A stretch of DNA of 64,000 bases from CAVUFH01 sp963740835 (GCA_963740835.1 CAVUFH010000002.1:992001-1056000), one strand, 5' to 3'; shown: positions 25,082 to 35,054, counted from the first letter of the stretch. Program-made: numbers and translations. The notes: generated by a model from the letters alone, not told the origin.

Positions 25082-26791
25082 TTAGTGGGCGGGTTCTTGT
25101 ACGTAACGCCAGCGGTAGTGCTCGCGCACCTCCGGTTGGCCGGGCTGGTCGATGACGCGATCGAACTCGACGACGAACGGCGCGCCCGCAGCCTGGGTTC
25201 CCGAGGTGACCTGCCGGTTTTCTTCGCGCACCGACTTGCCTTCCTTGTCGCCGAACATCGTGACCGTGATCGACGTACCCGTGTACGAGGTGTGCACCAG
25301 GATCCCGTGCTGCGTGTTGTTCTTGAACTTGTTGTCGACGGTGCCGTAGTTCAGCGTCGCTTCGCGCCCGGGCGGGTAGCGCGTGATCCAGATGCTGTGC
25401 GGCTTGTGCTCGACGATCTGGAGACCGCCCCACCACGCCGCGTTGAACAGGGTGGTCGAGATCTGGCTCACGCCGCCACCGACATCGGTGGTGAACCCCT
25501 GGTAGTACACCGGCGCTTCCAGGAAGCCGCGGGCCGCCGTGCGCGGTCCGAGCGTGTCGTTGAGCGAGAAGACCTGACCCGGCTCCACAACCGTGTTCTG
25601 GATGATGTCGGCGGCGAGGTGGATGTTTGTGACGCGCGCCGCGCAGCAGGGGTGGTTGGTCGTGAAGGTGCCGACCACTTCGTGGATGCCGAGGGCCTGC
25701 GCCCAGGCGGTGTCTTTGGCCGGGTGCAAGGGGCCGAGCGGCGCCTCGATCTGACGCTGGCCCGCGAGGATCGCGGGGCCGAGCACGTTGAAGTCGAGCG
25801 CGAGACCGTCCTGCGACGGCACGATCGAGACGGTGTTGTCGCCGTTGACGACGAAGCGCGCATCGACCGGCGGGTGGATGAAGCCGTTCGCGGCGGTGCC
25901 GACGGTGTTGTAGAGCGCGAGCGGATCGAGCGCGAGCGCGAGGCCGGTGCCGTCGGGTTGGCGGGTCGTCGTGAGCGCGGTTGCGATCTGCGCGGGCGTG
26001 AGCGTCAGCGCCACCGGGCCCGATGTGACCGTGTACGGCGCGCTGAGCACCGCGCTCGCGGCGTCGGCGACACGTTGTACATCGGCCTCGGTGAGCACCG
26101 GCCGTACCGGCTTGGTCGGCAGCGCGACCGGCCGACCGGTACCGGCGCGCAGTGCGGCTTCAAACGGCCCGCGCGCGGCCTCGGCGTCGACGGTCTTGCC
26201 CGCGACCGGTTCGACCTTCACGACCGTCGTGCCGTTGAACGTGACGTCGCCCGCGGTGAAGCCGGTCACGTTCCTCGCCTCCCAGTCCTGCAACACCGCG
26301 GCGACCTTGGCGTCGTCGTAACGAACGCGCCACGAGATGTCGTCGCCGGAGACCATGCGGGAGAACGGCGAGGTGATGCGCTGCCACGGGTTGAGGTCCT
26401 TGCGCCCGGCGTCGCGCGCCGCTTGCAACGTGGCGTCGACATCGACGGTGAGGCCGATCGCGGCGGGCGTGGTGGTGACGCGCTCTCCGCCGACGGTCGC
26501 GACGATCGGCGCGGTCTCCATCCGGTGGGCGCGGTCCGCGAGCGCGTCACGCGCTGCACTCTTGGTCTTCTGGTCGATGTCGACGCCGCCGACGTGCACG
26601 CCGGGCAGAACTCGGTTGTAGAACACGAGCTGTTCGAGACCGATGAGCGCGATCACAACACCGATGGCGATGCCGATGATCTGCAGCGGCCGCCGGTACC
26701 AGCGGCTCGGCGGCGCCGGCTCGGTGCGCGCGGGCTCGGCATCAGCGATGCTGATCGGTACTCGGGGGTCGGACAGCTGCTCGGGCGGCAT
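25082..26791 (-). CDS. VanW-family membrane-anchored protein
   Basis: A 569-residue protein with a cytoplasmic N-terminal tail, one transmembrane helix at about 37-58 (LQIIGIAIGVVIALIGLEQL), repeated peptidoglycan-binding-4 (YoaR-like) segments such as VGGVDIDQKTKSAARDAL, and a C-terminal VanW domain from about 385: TTNHPCCAARVTNIHLAADI, FSLNDTLGPRTAARGF, GGGVSQISTTLFNAAWWGGL and NYGTVDNKFKNNT. VanW was named from vancomycin-resistance clusters but its function is unknown; an envelope role is likely. Stand-alone here, with no van genes nearby. Confidence 0.9.
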   Translation of the reverse strand: MPPEQLSDPRVPISIADAEPARTEPAPPSRWYRRPLQIIGIAIGVVIALIGLEQLVFYNRVLPGVHVGGVDIDQKTKSAARDALADRAHRMETAPIVATVGGERVTTTPAAIGLTVDVDATLQAARDAGRKDLNPWQRITSPFSRMVSGDDISWRVRYDDAKVAAVLQDWEARNVTGFTAGDVTFNGTTVVKVEPVAGKTVDAEAARGPFEAALRAGTGRPVALPTKPVRPVLTEADVQRVADAASAVLSAPYTVTSGPVALTLTPAQIATALTTTRQPDGTGLALALDPLALYNTVGTAANGFIHPPVDARFVVNGDNTVSIVPSQDGLALDFNVLGPAILAGQRQIEAPLGPLHPAKDTAWAQALGIHEVVGTFTTNHPCCAARVTNIHLAADIIQNTVVEPGQVFSLNDTLGPRTAARGFLEAPVYYQGFTTDVGGGVSQISTTLFNAAWWGGLQIVEHKPHSIWITRYPPGREATLNYGTVDNKFKNNTQHGILVHTSYTGTSITVTMFGDKEGKSVREENRQVTSGTQAAGAPFVVEFDRVIDQPGQPEVREHYRWRYVQEPAH

Positions 26792-26873
26792 GGGAGGAAG
26801 CGGTCGCCGATCGCGCCGGGACCAGGGGCGGAAGTTACCGGTTCGTCCGTTCCGGCGGCGGTCGCGTGCCCGT

Positions 26874-28010
26874 TCAGGCGGTCACGAGGGCGGTGTAGGC
26901 ACCGACCGCGATGTTCGCGGCGCGGACGTCGCCCATGAGCTCGGGCGCCATCTTGTTCATCGTGTAGGCGAGGGCCATGCGGTGGTCGAGGTCGACGAGG
27001 ACGAGCGAACCGCCCCAGCCACCCCAGAAGAACGTGTTGCCGGGGAAGGGGATGACCGCGGTGGCGAGCCCGTATCCCATGCCGAAGCGCGCGGGTGTGG
27101 CCATGATGACGTCGTTCGCTTCGATCTGGGTTTCGAGGATACGCGCGATGGTTCCTTTGTGGAGGAGGCGGACACCGTCGACCTCACCTCCGCGCGCGAG
27201 TGCGGAGTTGATGCGCGCGATCGCGCGCGCGTTGCCGATACCGCCCGCGGCCGGGATCTCGGCGGCGCGCCACGTGCGCGTCGTCGGCTCGGTCGCGTCG
27301 AGGAGCGGACCGCCTTCGCGCATGCGCGCTTGCATCGAACCGGGCGCGGCGTCGGCGAGGTCATCGTACAAGCGTCCGGGTGGCGGGATCAGCTCGGCGA
27401 CACGGTCGTCGTGCACCGCGTCGAGCCCGATGTGGAAGTCCGCGTGGAGCGGTTCGGCGACTTCCTCGCGGAAGAACGTGCCGATCGTGCGGCCGTCGAC
27501 GCGGCGAACGAGCTCGCCCTGCAGGAAACCCTGGGTGACCGCGTGGTACCCGACCGCGGTCCCCGGCTCCCACCACGGTGCTTGCTCGGCGAGATTGGCA
27601 CAGACCTTGTCCCATTCGTAGAGGTCCGTCGGCGTGAGCGGCGGGTTGAAGCCCGGGAGCCCGGCGCTGTGACTCATCACGTGCCGGACCAGCACGCGGT
27701 CCTTGCCATTCTGTGCGAACTCGGGCCAGTACTGCGCGACCGGCGCGTCGAGATCGAGCGCGCCGCGATCGGCGAGCATCAACACGCAGAGCGCCGCCAT
27801 GGTCTTCGTGCTCGAGTACACGTTGACGATCGTGTCCTCGACCCAGGGATCACCGGCGGAGTTCGCCGCACCACCCCAGAGGTCGACGACGGGCACGCCG
27901 TCGATCGTCAGCGCGACGCTCGCGCCCACTTCGAGACCGGCGTCGAAGTTGCCTTCGAACGCGCGACGGACCGCTTCGAACCCGGGCTGACACATACCGT
28001 CGGCGTGCAT
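26874..28010 (-). CDS. Serine beta-lactamase-fold esterase (class C-like / EstB type)
   Basis: A 378-residue serine hydrolase of the beta-lactamase/transpeptidase-like group. It has the SxxK pair Ser66-Lys69 in YSSTKTMAAL, the YxN-like GYHAVTQG with Tyr155, and WGGWGGSLVLVD near the end where beta-lactamases have KTG. HSAGLPG and GMGYGL are further family landmarks. There is no signal peptide, so it is probably a cytoplasmic family VIII carboxylesterase rather than an antibiotic-degrading enzyme. ATG 28010. Confidence 0.87.
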   Translation of the reverse strand: MHADGMCQPGFEAVRRAFEGNFDAGLEVGASVALTIDGVPVVDLWGGAANSAGDPWVEDTIVNVYSSTKTMAALCVLMLADRGALDLDAPVAQYWPEFAQNGKDRVLVRHVMSHSAGLPGFNPPLTPTDLYEWDKVCANLAEQAPWWEPGTAVGYHAVTQGFLQGELVRRVDGRTIGTFFREEVAEPLHADFHIGLDAVHDDRVAELIPPPGRLYDDLADAAPGSMQARMREGGPLLDATEPTTRTWRAAEIPAAGGIGNARAIARINSALARGGEVDGVRLLHKGTIARILETQIEANDVIMATPARFGMGYGLATAVIPFPGNTFFWGGWGGSLVLVDLDHRMALAYTMNKMAPELMGDVRAANIAVGAYTALVTA

Positions 28011-28055
28011 CGGGCCGACGGTAGGCGCGTCACCGCGCCGGGGCGAGTGCGCGCG

Positions 28056-28394
28056 TCAGGCCGCCCGGCGGCGTTTCGCCGTGGCGCACTCCGTCAGGGC
28101 TCGGGAGACGTCGGTGTTCCGGGCGACGCGCCGCACGTAGATCGGGGCGACCTCCGCCGACTCATCGGCCCCGCGCCGCACGCCGGCAACGGCGATCGGC
28201 CGCCCGAGCCGGCTGGCCACCACGAACTCGTCGAACCGCGGGCAGATGCCGGAGTCCGTTGGCGCCGACTCCATCCAGGCGAGGTACTCGTCGACGATCG
28301 CCCGTCCCGCCAGCGTCGCCCGGGGCGTCGGCGTCATCGTGACGGTGAGCCAGCCGTACTGCCGGCAGGTGATCGAGTGCAGGGGTGTGGTCAC
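28056..28394 (-). CDS. Hypothetical protein, about 112 aa
   Basis: A soluble protein from GTG 28394 (VTTPLHSITCRQYGWLTVTM...). It contains two Cys, a helix AGRAIVDEYLAWMESAP, an ICPRFDEFVVASRLGRPIAV section, and a basic tail ATAKRRRAA. No family recognised. Codon use agrees with coding on this strand. The start is uncertain; a methionine about 20 residues in is an alternative. Confidence 0.5.
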   Translation of the reverse strand: MTTPLHSITCRQYGWLTVTMTPTPRATLAGRAIVDEYLAWMESAPTDSGICPRFDEFVVASRLGRPIAVAGVRRGADESAEVAPIYVRRVARNTDVSRALTECATAKRRRAA

Positions 28395-28513
28395 GCACCG
28401 ACCCTGCACTCCTCCGCCCCATCCGGCATCGGGAACTCCCCTGCTTTTCCGCCTTACACCTCCCACGCGCGAAAACCGTCGCAGTTCAGGGGCACCGCTC
28501 CCGTCCCCGACAG

Positions 28514-28558
28514 TCAAATGCCATCTGCCGCCGCATACGCAGGGCAGATGGCATTTGA
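28514..28558. repeat. Perfect 16-bp inverted repeat with 13-base loop
   Basis: Arms tcaaatgccatctgcc (28514-28529) and ggcagatggcatttga (28543-28558) are fully complementary around gccgcatacgcag. It lies about 50 bases past the stop of the minus-strand membrane gene (28610) and 120 before the hypothetical gene at 28394. It is AT-richer than its surroundings. A transcription terminator without a T-tract, or a remnant of a palindromic mobile element, are both possible. Confidence 0.9.
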
Positions 28559-28609
28559 ACTTCGTGTCTCACGGCAGTACGGGGCGCGAACTACGGCCTG
28601 AGAGTGCCG

Positions 28610-29272
28610 CTACTGATTCGGCCGAGATCGCCACCACTGATCCGAACCCTCCAGTTCGAGACGTGTGAAGCCAGCCGAGTGGACACCGAGAGCGACAAAG
28701 GCGCCTGCGAGCATCGCTACTCCCGCGATCCAGATGATGTGCCAGAACCCTGCGACGACCCCGATGAACGCGCAACCTTGTGCAACAGACTTCGCAACCG
28801 CCACGACAACCGATTTCGTGGCTCGTCGTCGAAATGCCTCCTGGTGGGCAACTAACACGAGAGCGGCCAACAGCGGAATCGCGACCGCGAAGGACACGAC
28901 GCAAATCTTGGCGGATACATCGAGCCGCGCGGCCGTAACAAGCGGCTGGACCATCACAAGCGCCACACCGATCAGACCGCCATATGCCAAGTTGTTTTGA
29001 CGAACCCATTCTTGCTCGAGAGCCGGATCGTTCATCTGACGCGCTACCTGTGCGGACGTGAAGAGCGCCGCTCTCTTCGCGATCTGACTATCGATCTCAC
29101 CGACCTGCGCTGCGACGGCAGCAGCAAGACCAGCGAACTGAGACGACGGATTCGGTTCGCGACGCGCCTCATCGAGGGCGTCCACAAGCGCAGCGCGGCG
29201 CGCGGCAAGATCAGCATCGGTGAGCGCGTTGTAGTCAACCTCGAGTGCGAGCAGCTGTGCGAGCGGTTCCAT
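28610..29272 (-). CDS. Hypothetical membrane protein with N-terminal helical domain
   Basis: A 220-residue protein. The first 95 residues are charged and helical (ALTDADLAARRAALVDALDE, then QMNDPALEQEWVRQNNLAYG), probably coiled-coil; four transmembrane helices follow at about 97-113, 121-142, 154-173 and 176-196. The C-terminal tail ends in DQWWRSRPNQ. No family recognised. Its bases are somewhat less GC-rich at third positions than the neighbours, which may indicate transfer. ATG 29272. Confidence 0.6.
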   Translation of the reverse strand: MEPLAQLLALEVDYNALTDADLAARRAALVDALDEARREPNPSSQFAGLAAAVAAQVGEIDSQIAKRAALFTSAQVARQMNDPALEQEWVRQNNLAYGGLIGVALVMVQPLVTAARLDVSAKICVVSFAVAIPLLAALVLVAHQEAFRRRATKSVVVAVAKSVAQGCAFIGVVAGFWHIIWIAGVAMLAGAFVALGVHSAGFTRLELEGSDQWWRSRPNQ

Positions 29273-29306
29273 CGTGCATCGACCTCACATCGAGAAACGA
29301 TCCCTT

Positions 29307-29334
29307 GGCCGCTGGCCGCTGGCCGCTGGCCGCG
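29307..29334. repeat. 7-bp tandem repeat, four copies
   Basis: ggccgct is repeated three times (29307-29327) and followed by ggccgcg (29328-29334), in the short gap between the membrane protein start and the end of the LuxR/AAA gene. A simple-sequence tract with no evident function. Confidence 0.85.
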
Positions 29335-29367
29335 GGAGCCGGGCTTGTGCGAAGGACTTCCGGAATC

Positions 29368-32300
29368 TCATACCCACACGGCAGCCCGTCTGCCACAGCA
29401 GCATGGGTACAGATCGGCGTATCGCCAGTGAGCGCGTTTCGCGATCGTTACGTTTGGCACGATCACGGGGTCGGCGCTCGTTCCGCCACCTCGTTGCAAC
29501 GGTCGCGGAAACGGGTTTCGCCGATGTGCCGCGCGGCAGTCAGGTGCGGCGGGTGCGTTGGGCGCGTCGCGCGCGACCGTGGCCGCGTCCTGGCGGCTGG
29601 TGACGCCGAGCTTGGTGAGGATGCGGGAGACGTGGACGCTCGCCGTCTTGTCGCTGATGAAGAGGCGCGTCGCGATCTGGCGGTTGGTGGCGCCGGCCAT
29701 CACCAGTTCCAGGACCTCGCGCTCGCGCGGCGTGAGCGCAGCCAGGATCTCGGTTGCGTCGTCAGTGGCGTCGGGCGCGGACGGAGTGGGCGCGTCGAGG
29801 CCGGCGGGCGGGGGCACGCCCGCCGATTGCGCGAGCCGCGCGATGGGTGCGAGAAGGAACGGGCTCTCGAGCGCAGCGGCACGGTCCTCGGCGCCGCGGA
29901 ACGCAGCCGCGACCACATCGTCGGGGGCCTTGGCCCGCGCGAGCGCTTCGGCGTGGCGGAGCGCGCTGTATGCCGCGTCGCGGGGCCACTCGGCGGTGGT
30001 CCAGAGCTCCGTGGCGTGCGCCCATGCGTCGGGGTCACTCGCGCCGTCGATGCGCGTGCGTTCGGCGGTCCACGCGGCACGAACCGCGGCCAGATCGGGA
30101 CGGTGGCTGGTGGGTGGTTGCGCGCCGAGCACGCGCGCGAGGTGTGCTTCGTAGGAAGCGACCTTGGCGTCGCGGCGGCGGCGAGCGCGGTCCGACTCGC
30201 GGCCGAGCGCCGCCAGTTCTCGCTCGGCTTCGATGCGCAGCCCGTAGAGGCTGAGGTGGGCGAGCCATTCGTCGTCGCCGGAGTGCACGACCTTCTCGAT
30301 GCCCTCGTCGACCGCGCTCGCGGCGAGCTCCACGTTGCCTTCACTGACCGCGAGGTCAGCGCGGGCGGTGGCGAGCGCGGCGCCGACGCGGCCGTCCAGC
30401 AACGACGCCGCGAGCATGCGGGCCGTCTCGAGGTGCTCGCGCGCGGAGGTGAGCTGCATGGCCTCGACGTCGAACGCGCCGGCAAGGAGGTGGCCGACTG
30501 CGACGATCACTGGTGCCCGCGCTTCGTCGAGGATCTGCGCGGCGACGATCCGCCCGTCGGCGGGCCGGCCCAGCCGATGCAACAACGCGCCGGCAGCTGC
30601 GGTCGCGAGGAGGGCATGCGGCTCGGTGTCACCGCGCGCGCGGAGTCGCGCGGCCGCGGCGAGCGCGGCGGGGACGGCTTCAGCGAGGCGACCGAGGCGG
30701 GCGAGCGCGTCGCCCCGCTCCAGCAGCGAGATCGCGAGCAGGACGGGGTTGAGGGTCTGCTCGGCGGCGGTCGCGGCGCGGTCGAGCTCGTCGATGGCGG
30801 TGTCGACGTCGCCGGTGGCGAGCAGGATGCGCCCGAGCATGTAGTGCGCAGGTCCGATCTCGGCGTCGACCTCGGCGTCCACCGCGACCTCGACCGCTTC
30901 GCGGGCGAGTGCGAGTGCCCGCTCGTACTCGCAGGTGCGTTCCCACGCGCGGACGCTGCCGGCGAGCACGCGTACCCGCGTCGCGGAATCGGCCTCGGTC
31001 GGAAGTGCGTCGAGGGCGGCGTCGTAGGCGGTGCTCGCGGCTTCGTTCGCACCTTGGCGCAGCAGGTACCACGCGCGTCGCTCGAGCAGCACGCTCACCG
31101 CGGCGCGGTCCGCGATGATGTCGGGGTCGGGAAGCGCTTCGTCGATCACTGCCACCGCGGCGGCGGGATCACCCGCCCAGTTCGCGGTCTCGGCCGTCTG
31201 CAGCACGATGTCGCGACGCGGGCTCGCGGCGCGTGTCTCCGCGTCGTCGACGCGCGTCCACAGCGACAGGACGCGGCGGTAGTGACGGTGCGCGTCGTCG
31301 AACGCGAGCGCGCCGGTCGCCTCGCGTGCGGCCGCGAGGCCGGCGACGAACGCGAGGTCGTCCTCGCCCGCTTCGTACCAGTGATGCGCGACGAGCGGCG
31401 CGGGCGCGTCCGAGAGCGCTGCGGCCCATCGCGCGTGCAGCCGCACCCGTTCGCCGGACAGCAACTCTCCGTACACCGCTTCGGCCATGAGGACGTGCCG
31501 GACGCTGATCCCGCCTTCGGCGGGCGCCAGCACCCGCCGGTCCAAGGCTTCCCGCAACGCGACGGCGAACTGCTTCTCGGGAAGATCGACGACGGCCGCG
31601 AGCCGGGCCTCGCTGACCGGTGAGCCGGCAACCGAAACCGCGCGCACGAGCTCGCGCGCGTCTTCCGAGAGGTGCCAGAAGCGGGCGAGGAGGATGTCAC
31701 GCACCGCGCCCGGGACGATGGCGGCGTCCGGGTCGGCGCGCTGCGCGCACAGCTCCTCGATGATGAGCGGATTTCCTCCTGAGCGGTCGTAGACGCCGGC
31801 GACCGTCGTCGCGTCCACGTCACCGAGGAGCGCCTCGACGAAGCGCGCCACTTCGGCGGGCGTGAGGGGCGGGACCGGGAGCGGCGTGACGAGCTGGCCC
31901 CGGCCGAGCTCAGTGAGGAACTGGCGCACATGGTGGTCACGGGGCAACTCTTCGCGGCAGGTCATCACCAGTCCGACTGGACGGTCGACGACGTGCCGCG
32001 CCAGCACGGTGAGGACCTCGCACGTGCCGCGGTCCGCCCAATGGATGTCCTCGAAGACGAGCACGAGCGAGTCGGGCGCGTGCGTCGCGTCGACGACCGC
32101 GAGCAGGCGCTCCAGCACCTGTTCCGTCGGCAGCCCCGCGACCGTTGCAGCCGGGCCTTCGGCGACACCGCTCGGCCGCGCCGCGCGCAGGAGCTCGATC
32201 AGCGCCGCATGCCGCAGAGGCTCGTCGCCGAGCGCGACGCAGCCGCCGGCCAGCACCGTCGTACCCGCGGCGCGCGCTTCCGACGCGAGCTCGGTGACCA

Positions 32301-32443
32301 ACCTGGTCTTGCCGCCCCCCGCGTCGCCGCGCAAAAGGAGCGCGCCACCGCGCGCGGACGCGACACGCGCGCTGAACGCACGCAGAACCGTGAGCTGCCC
32401 TTCGCGCCCGATGAGGATCGGCGCCGGCGGCGAATTCGAGCAC
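29368..32443 (-). CDS. Large LuxR-family regulator with AAA ATPase domain; 5' end frame-disrupted
   Basis: A MalT/LAL-type regulator of about 1,020 residues: an N-terminal AAA ATPase, a long TPR-like helical middle, and a C-terminal LuxR helix-turn-helix (LTPREREVLELVMAGATNRQ to RILTKLGVTSRQDAAT). Walker A is GDAGGGKTRL and Walker B LVFEDIHWAD. The frame continues upstream of its first in-frame start (TTG 32334) with conserved ILIGREGQLTVLRAFSARVA, yet no ATG, GTG or TTG lies in that frame. GTG 32443, after GAGG, reads VLEFAAGADP in another frame, so one indel near 32400-32430 is likely. About 60 odd residues follow the HTH, where a TGA sits in the neighbouring frame, so the 3' end may also be shifted. 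Confidence 0.8.
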
Positions 32444-32567
32444 AGTGGCCTCGGGGTGACGAACAGTTCGCGACGTTGCCACGAAGTTGTCGCGCCGATG
32501 CTACGGCGTCGGGCCCGAGCCGAGCCGCGAAGGCAGCCTCCGAGGTGCCTGCTCCTACGATCGACCG

Positions 32568-33032
32568 ATGAGCCCCAACATCGCCACGAACACGCAGGTC
32601 GACCGGTCCGGGATGCAGGAGTTCGTGCGCCCCCGCCACCGTGCGGTGCTGCTCACGACCCGAGCCGACAACCGGCCGCAGGCGTCACCGGTCACCTGCG
32701 GTCTCGACGGCGCGGGCCGGATCGTCATCGCCACCTACCCCGAGCGGGCGAAAACGGCCAACGCGCGCCGCAACCCGGCCGCGAGCGTGCTCGTGCTCTC
32801 CGACGACTTCAATGGTCCGTGGTTGCAGATCGACGGCGACGCGGAAGTGCTCGACCTGCCGGCCGCGCTCGAGCCGTTGGTCGAGTACTTCCGCGCCATC
32901 TCCGGTGAACACCCGGACTGGGACGAGTACCGCGTCGCGATGCAACGTCAGGGCAAGTCGCTGCTGCGCGTCACGCCGCAGCGATGGGGTCCGATCGCCA
33001 CGGGCGGCTTTCCCACGCGCGTCGTCACCTGA
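32568..33032 (+). CDS. PPOX-class, probably F420-dependent, reductase
   Basis: A 154-residue split-barrel flavin/deazaflavin-binding protein. FVRPRHRAVLLTTRADNRPQ and SPVTCGLDGAGRIVIATYPE form the first barrel strands, KTANARRNPAASVLVLSDDF gives the conserved Lys-x-x-Asn-Arg region, and VTPQRWGPIATG closes the fold. In actinobacteria this subgroup usually uses F420H2 to reduce enones or biliverdin-like compounds; FMN use cannot be excluded. ATG 32568. Divergent from the LuxR/AAA gene. Confidence 0.8.
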   Translation: MSPNIATNTQVDRSGMQEFVRPRHRAVLLTTRADNRPQASPVTCGLDGAGRIVIATYPERAKTANARRNPAASVLVLSDDFNGPWLQIDGDAEVLDLPAALEPLVEYFRAISGEHPDWDEYRVAMQRQGKSLLRVTPQRWGPIATGGFPTRVVT

Positions 33033-33038
33033 GCCCGG

Positions 33039-33449
33039 TCACGCGGTGACCGCACCGCCGTGCGACGCCCAGAACTCGTTGAGCACGCGCTGCATGCGCA
33101 GGTACCAGATGAACGAACCGATGATCGGCAACAGGAACCAGAGTCCCCAGAGCGTCGAGATCGGCGGATCCTGTCCGTCCTCGCGGTACAACATCTCGGC
33201 TTCGTTCGCGAGCGTGAACCACACGACCGGGAAGATGACGATCGCCAGGATCAGGGTGACGACGCCGCCGAGCCCTTGGCCGCGGTAGCGCTTCATCTCC
33301 TCCGCGTTCCAGTACGACCAGAACCACGTCCAGATGCCGAGCGTGATGATGGCCAGGAAGATCGTCAACCCGGCCGAGCGTTGTGGGCCGACGGGTCGGA
33401 TCGATGGTTGCCCGGCACCCTGCGGTGGTTGCGCCATCGGTTCGCTCAT
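33039..33449 (-). CDS. DUF4234-type membrane protein
   Basis: A 136-residue membrane protein with a Pro/Gln-rich N-terminus and three helices (about 27-46, 60-82 and 97-116). LAIITLGIWTWFWSYWNAEEMKRYRGQGLG matches the DUF4234 core, whose first part is ITLGIWTWFWSYW. Function unknown. ATG 33449 with a G-rich leader. Downstream in the same direction as the Bax1-like and DUF1345 membrane genes; all three may be one transcript. Confidence 0.72.
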   Translation of the reverse strand: MSEPMAQPPQGAGQPSIRPVGPQRSAGLTIFLAIITLGIWTWFWSYWNAEEMKRYRGQGLGGVVTLILAIVIFPVVWFTLANEAEMLYREDGQDPPISTLWGLWFLLPIIGSFIWYLRMQRVLNEFWASHGGAVTA

Positions 33450-33475
33450 CGTGTTCCCCCCAGATCGATTGCGGA

Positions 33476-34309
33476 TCAGTTACGGATCTTGCCGAGCAGG
33501 CGTAGCACCTCCAGGTACAGCCACACCAGCGAAACGGTGAGCGCGAAGCCGCAGAACCACTCGTACTCCTTGGGCAGGCCCTCCTGCACGCCCCGCTCGG
33601 CCAGGTCGAAGTCGAGCGCGAGGTTGAAGGCCGCGAGCCCGCAGACCGCGACGCTGAAGAGGATCCCGAAGGGACCGGCATCCCAGATCAGCGGCACCGA
33701 GAGGCCGATGAGCGAGACGAGGAACGAGATCAGGTAGAACGCCGCGAGCGCGAGGGTCGCACCGATGACGATGCGCCGCATGCGGTCGGTGACCTTGATG
33801 ATCCGGGTCGCGTACAGGAACGCCATCACCCCGAGCACCAACACCGTGATCGCGACGGCTTGGAGCACGATGCCGTTCCACTGCTCCTCGTAGGCGCGGG
33901 AGATCGCGCCCAGCACGAGCCCTTCGAGCAACGCGTAGAGCGGGCCGGTGAAGCGCGCGAGATGCGGCTTGAAGACGGTGAGGAACGCGACGCCGACCGC
34001 GGCGAAGAGCGGGAGCAGGAGCCAACCCGGGAAGCGGATCGTGTCGGGATCGGGCGAGGAGACGGAGTTCCAGCCGACCACGCCGGTCGCGACCAGCAAC
34101 ACGAGCAGCACGCCCGTGGCGGACGCGACCCCGCCCATCGTCATGGTGCGGGTGCGCGGCGCGGGCGGCGCCGGCGTCCACTCGCTCACGGTCTCCGGCG
34201 CGACCGTGCCTGCGGCAGTCGCAGCGGCGGGCGCGGCCCACCCCGCCGCGTCTTCGTTGCGCTCGGCCTCGGCTTGCTTCAGGCCTCGCACCATCACTGC
34301 GTTCGCCAT
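33476..34309 (-). CDS. Bax inhibitor-1/YccA-family membrane protein
   Basis: A 277-residue Bax1-I/YccA-like protein with a cytoplasmic Ala/Pro/Glu-rich N-terminus (to about 55) and seven helices. GPLYALLEGLVLGAISRAYE is the classic signature region, and LALDFDLAERGVQEGLPKEYEW holds the conserved acidic residues of the pH-sensing calcium-leak site in family members. ATG 34309 sits behind AGGAGTC; a GTG one codon earlier is equally in frame. Confidence 0.85.
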   Translation of the reverse strand: MANAVMVRGLKQAEAERNEDAAGWAAPAAATAAGTVAPETVSEWTPAPPAPRTRTMTMGGVASATGVLLVLLVATGVVGWNSVSSPDPDTIRFPGWLLLPLFAAVGVAFLTVFKPHLARFTGPLYALLEGLVLGAISRAYEEQWNGIVLQAVAITVLVLGVMAFLYATRIIKVTDRMRRIVIGATLALAAFYLISFLVSLIGLSVPLIWDAGPFGILFSVAVCGLAAFNLALDFDLAERGVQEGLPKEYEWFCGFALTVSLVWLYLEVLRLLGKIRN

Positions 34310-34370
34310 CACGACTCCTGGGATCCGTTCGGGAGCGAGAGCCTACGCCCCGTCCGGACGGTTCGTGGGT

Positions 34371-35054
34371 TCAGCGGACCAGGCCGGCGATCAGGTTGAT
34401 CGCCGCCGCGACGATCACGACGCCGAAGAGGTACGACATCAGCGCGTGGCCGAGCACGGTGCGCCGCAGGCTGCGGTTGCGCAACGTCGTGTCCGAGACC
34501 TGGTAGGTCATCCCGATCGTGAACGCGACGTAGGCGAAGTCCTGGTAGTTCGGGAGCTCGTCGCAGCCGAAGTCGATCACGGGCGCATGGGCGCGGAAGT
34601 ACAAGTCGGCATAGCGCAACGTGAACACGGTGTTCACCACGAACCACGACAGCACGACGGTGACGGTGGCGACCGAGATCAATGCGACCTTGGTGCCGCC
34701 GTCCTCCGTGCCGGCCATGCTCAGCGGGATGGCGACGGCCAGCACGCTGGTCACGCTGGCGGCCAGCAAGAGGAAGGCGGCGGTCGCACGCGTTTCGTCC
34801 TCACGCCGAGCGAGTTTCTGCGTCTTGGGGCCGTCGGCCTTCATGATCGTCAACCAGATCGAAGCGAGGAACAGCGCACAGAAGACGTCCCAGCCGATGA
34901 TGAACGCGATCGCCCAGTCGATAAACGGGATCAGCACGATCGCCACGGCGAGGCCACCCAACGCGTCGACGACGATCCGGCGCAACGCCGGCGCGTGCCA
35001 GCCGACCCAGCGGTGGAGCATGGACACGCTCGGCTCGGCATCCGAGACCGTCAT
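34371..35054 (-). CDS. DUF1345-family membrane protein
   Basis: A 227-residue membrane protein with five helices. RRIVVDALGGLAVAI, WDVFCALFLASIWLTI, LLLAASVTSVLAVAIPLSM and FVVNTVFTLRYADLYFRAHA, followed by FAYVAFTIGMTYQVSDTTLR, are the usual DUF1345 landmarks. The family is uncharacterised; some have suggested a channel-like fold. ATG 35054, divergent from the winged-helix remnant, with 66 bases between. Confidence 0.85.
   Translation of the reverse strand: MTVSDAEPSVSMLHRWVGWHAPALRRIVVDALGGLAVAIVLIPFIDWAIAFIIGWDVFCALFLASIWLTIMKADGPKTQKLARREDETRATAAFLLLAASVTSVLAVAIPLSMAGTEDGGTKVALISVATVTVVLSWFVVNTVFTLRYADLYFRAHAPVIDFGCDELPNYQDFAYVAFTIGMTYQVSDTTLRNRSLRRTVLGHALMSYLFGVVIVAAAINLIAGLVR

Noticed and set aside
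29307..29334. Short 7-bp repeats as a CRISPR or regulatory array
   Set aside because: Units are contiguous with no spacers and too short; it is simple-sequence DNA.
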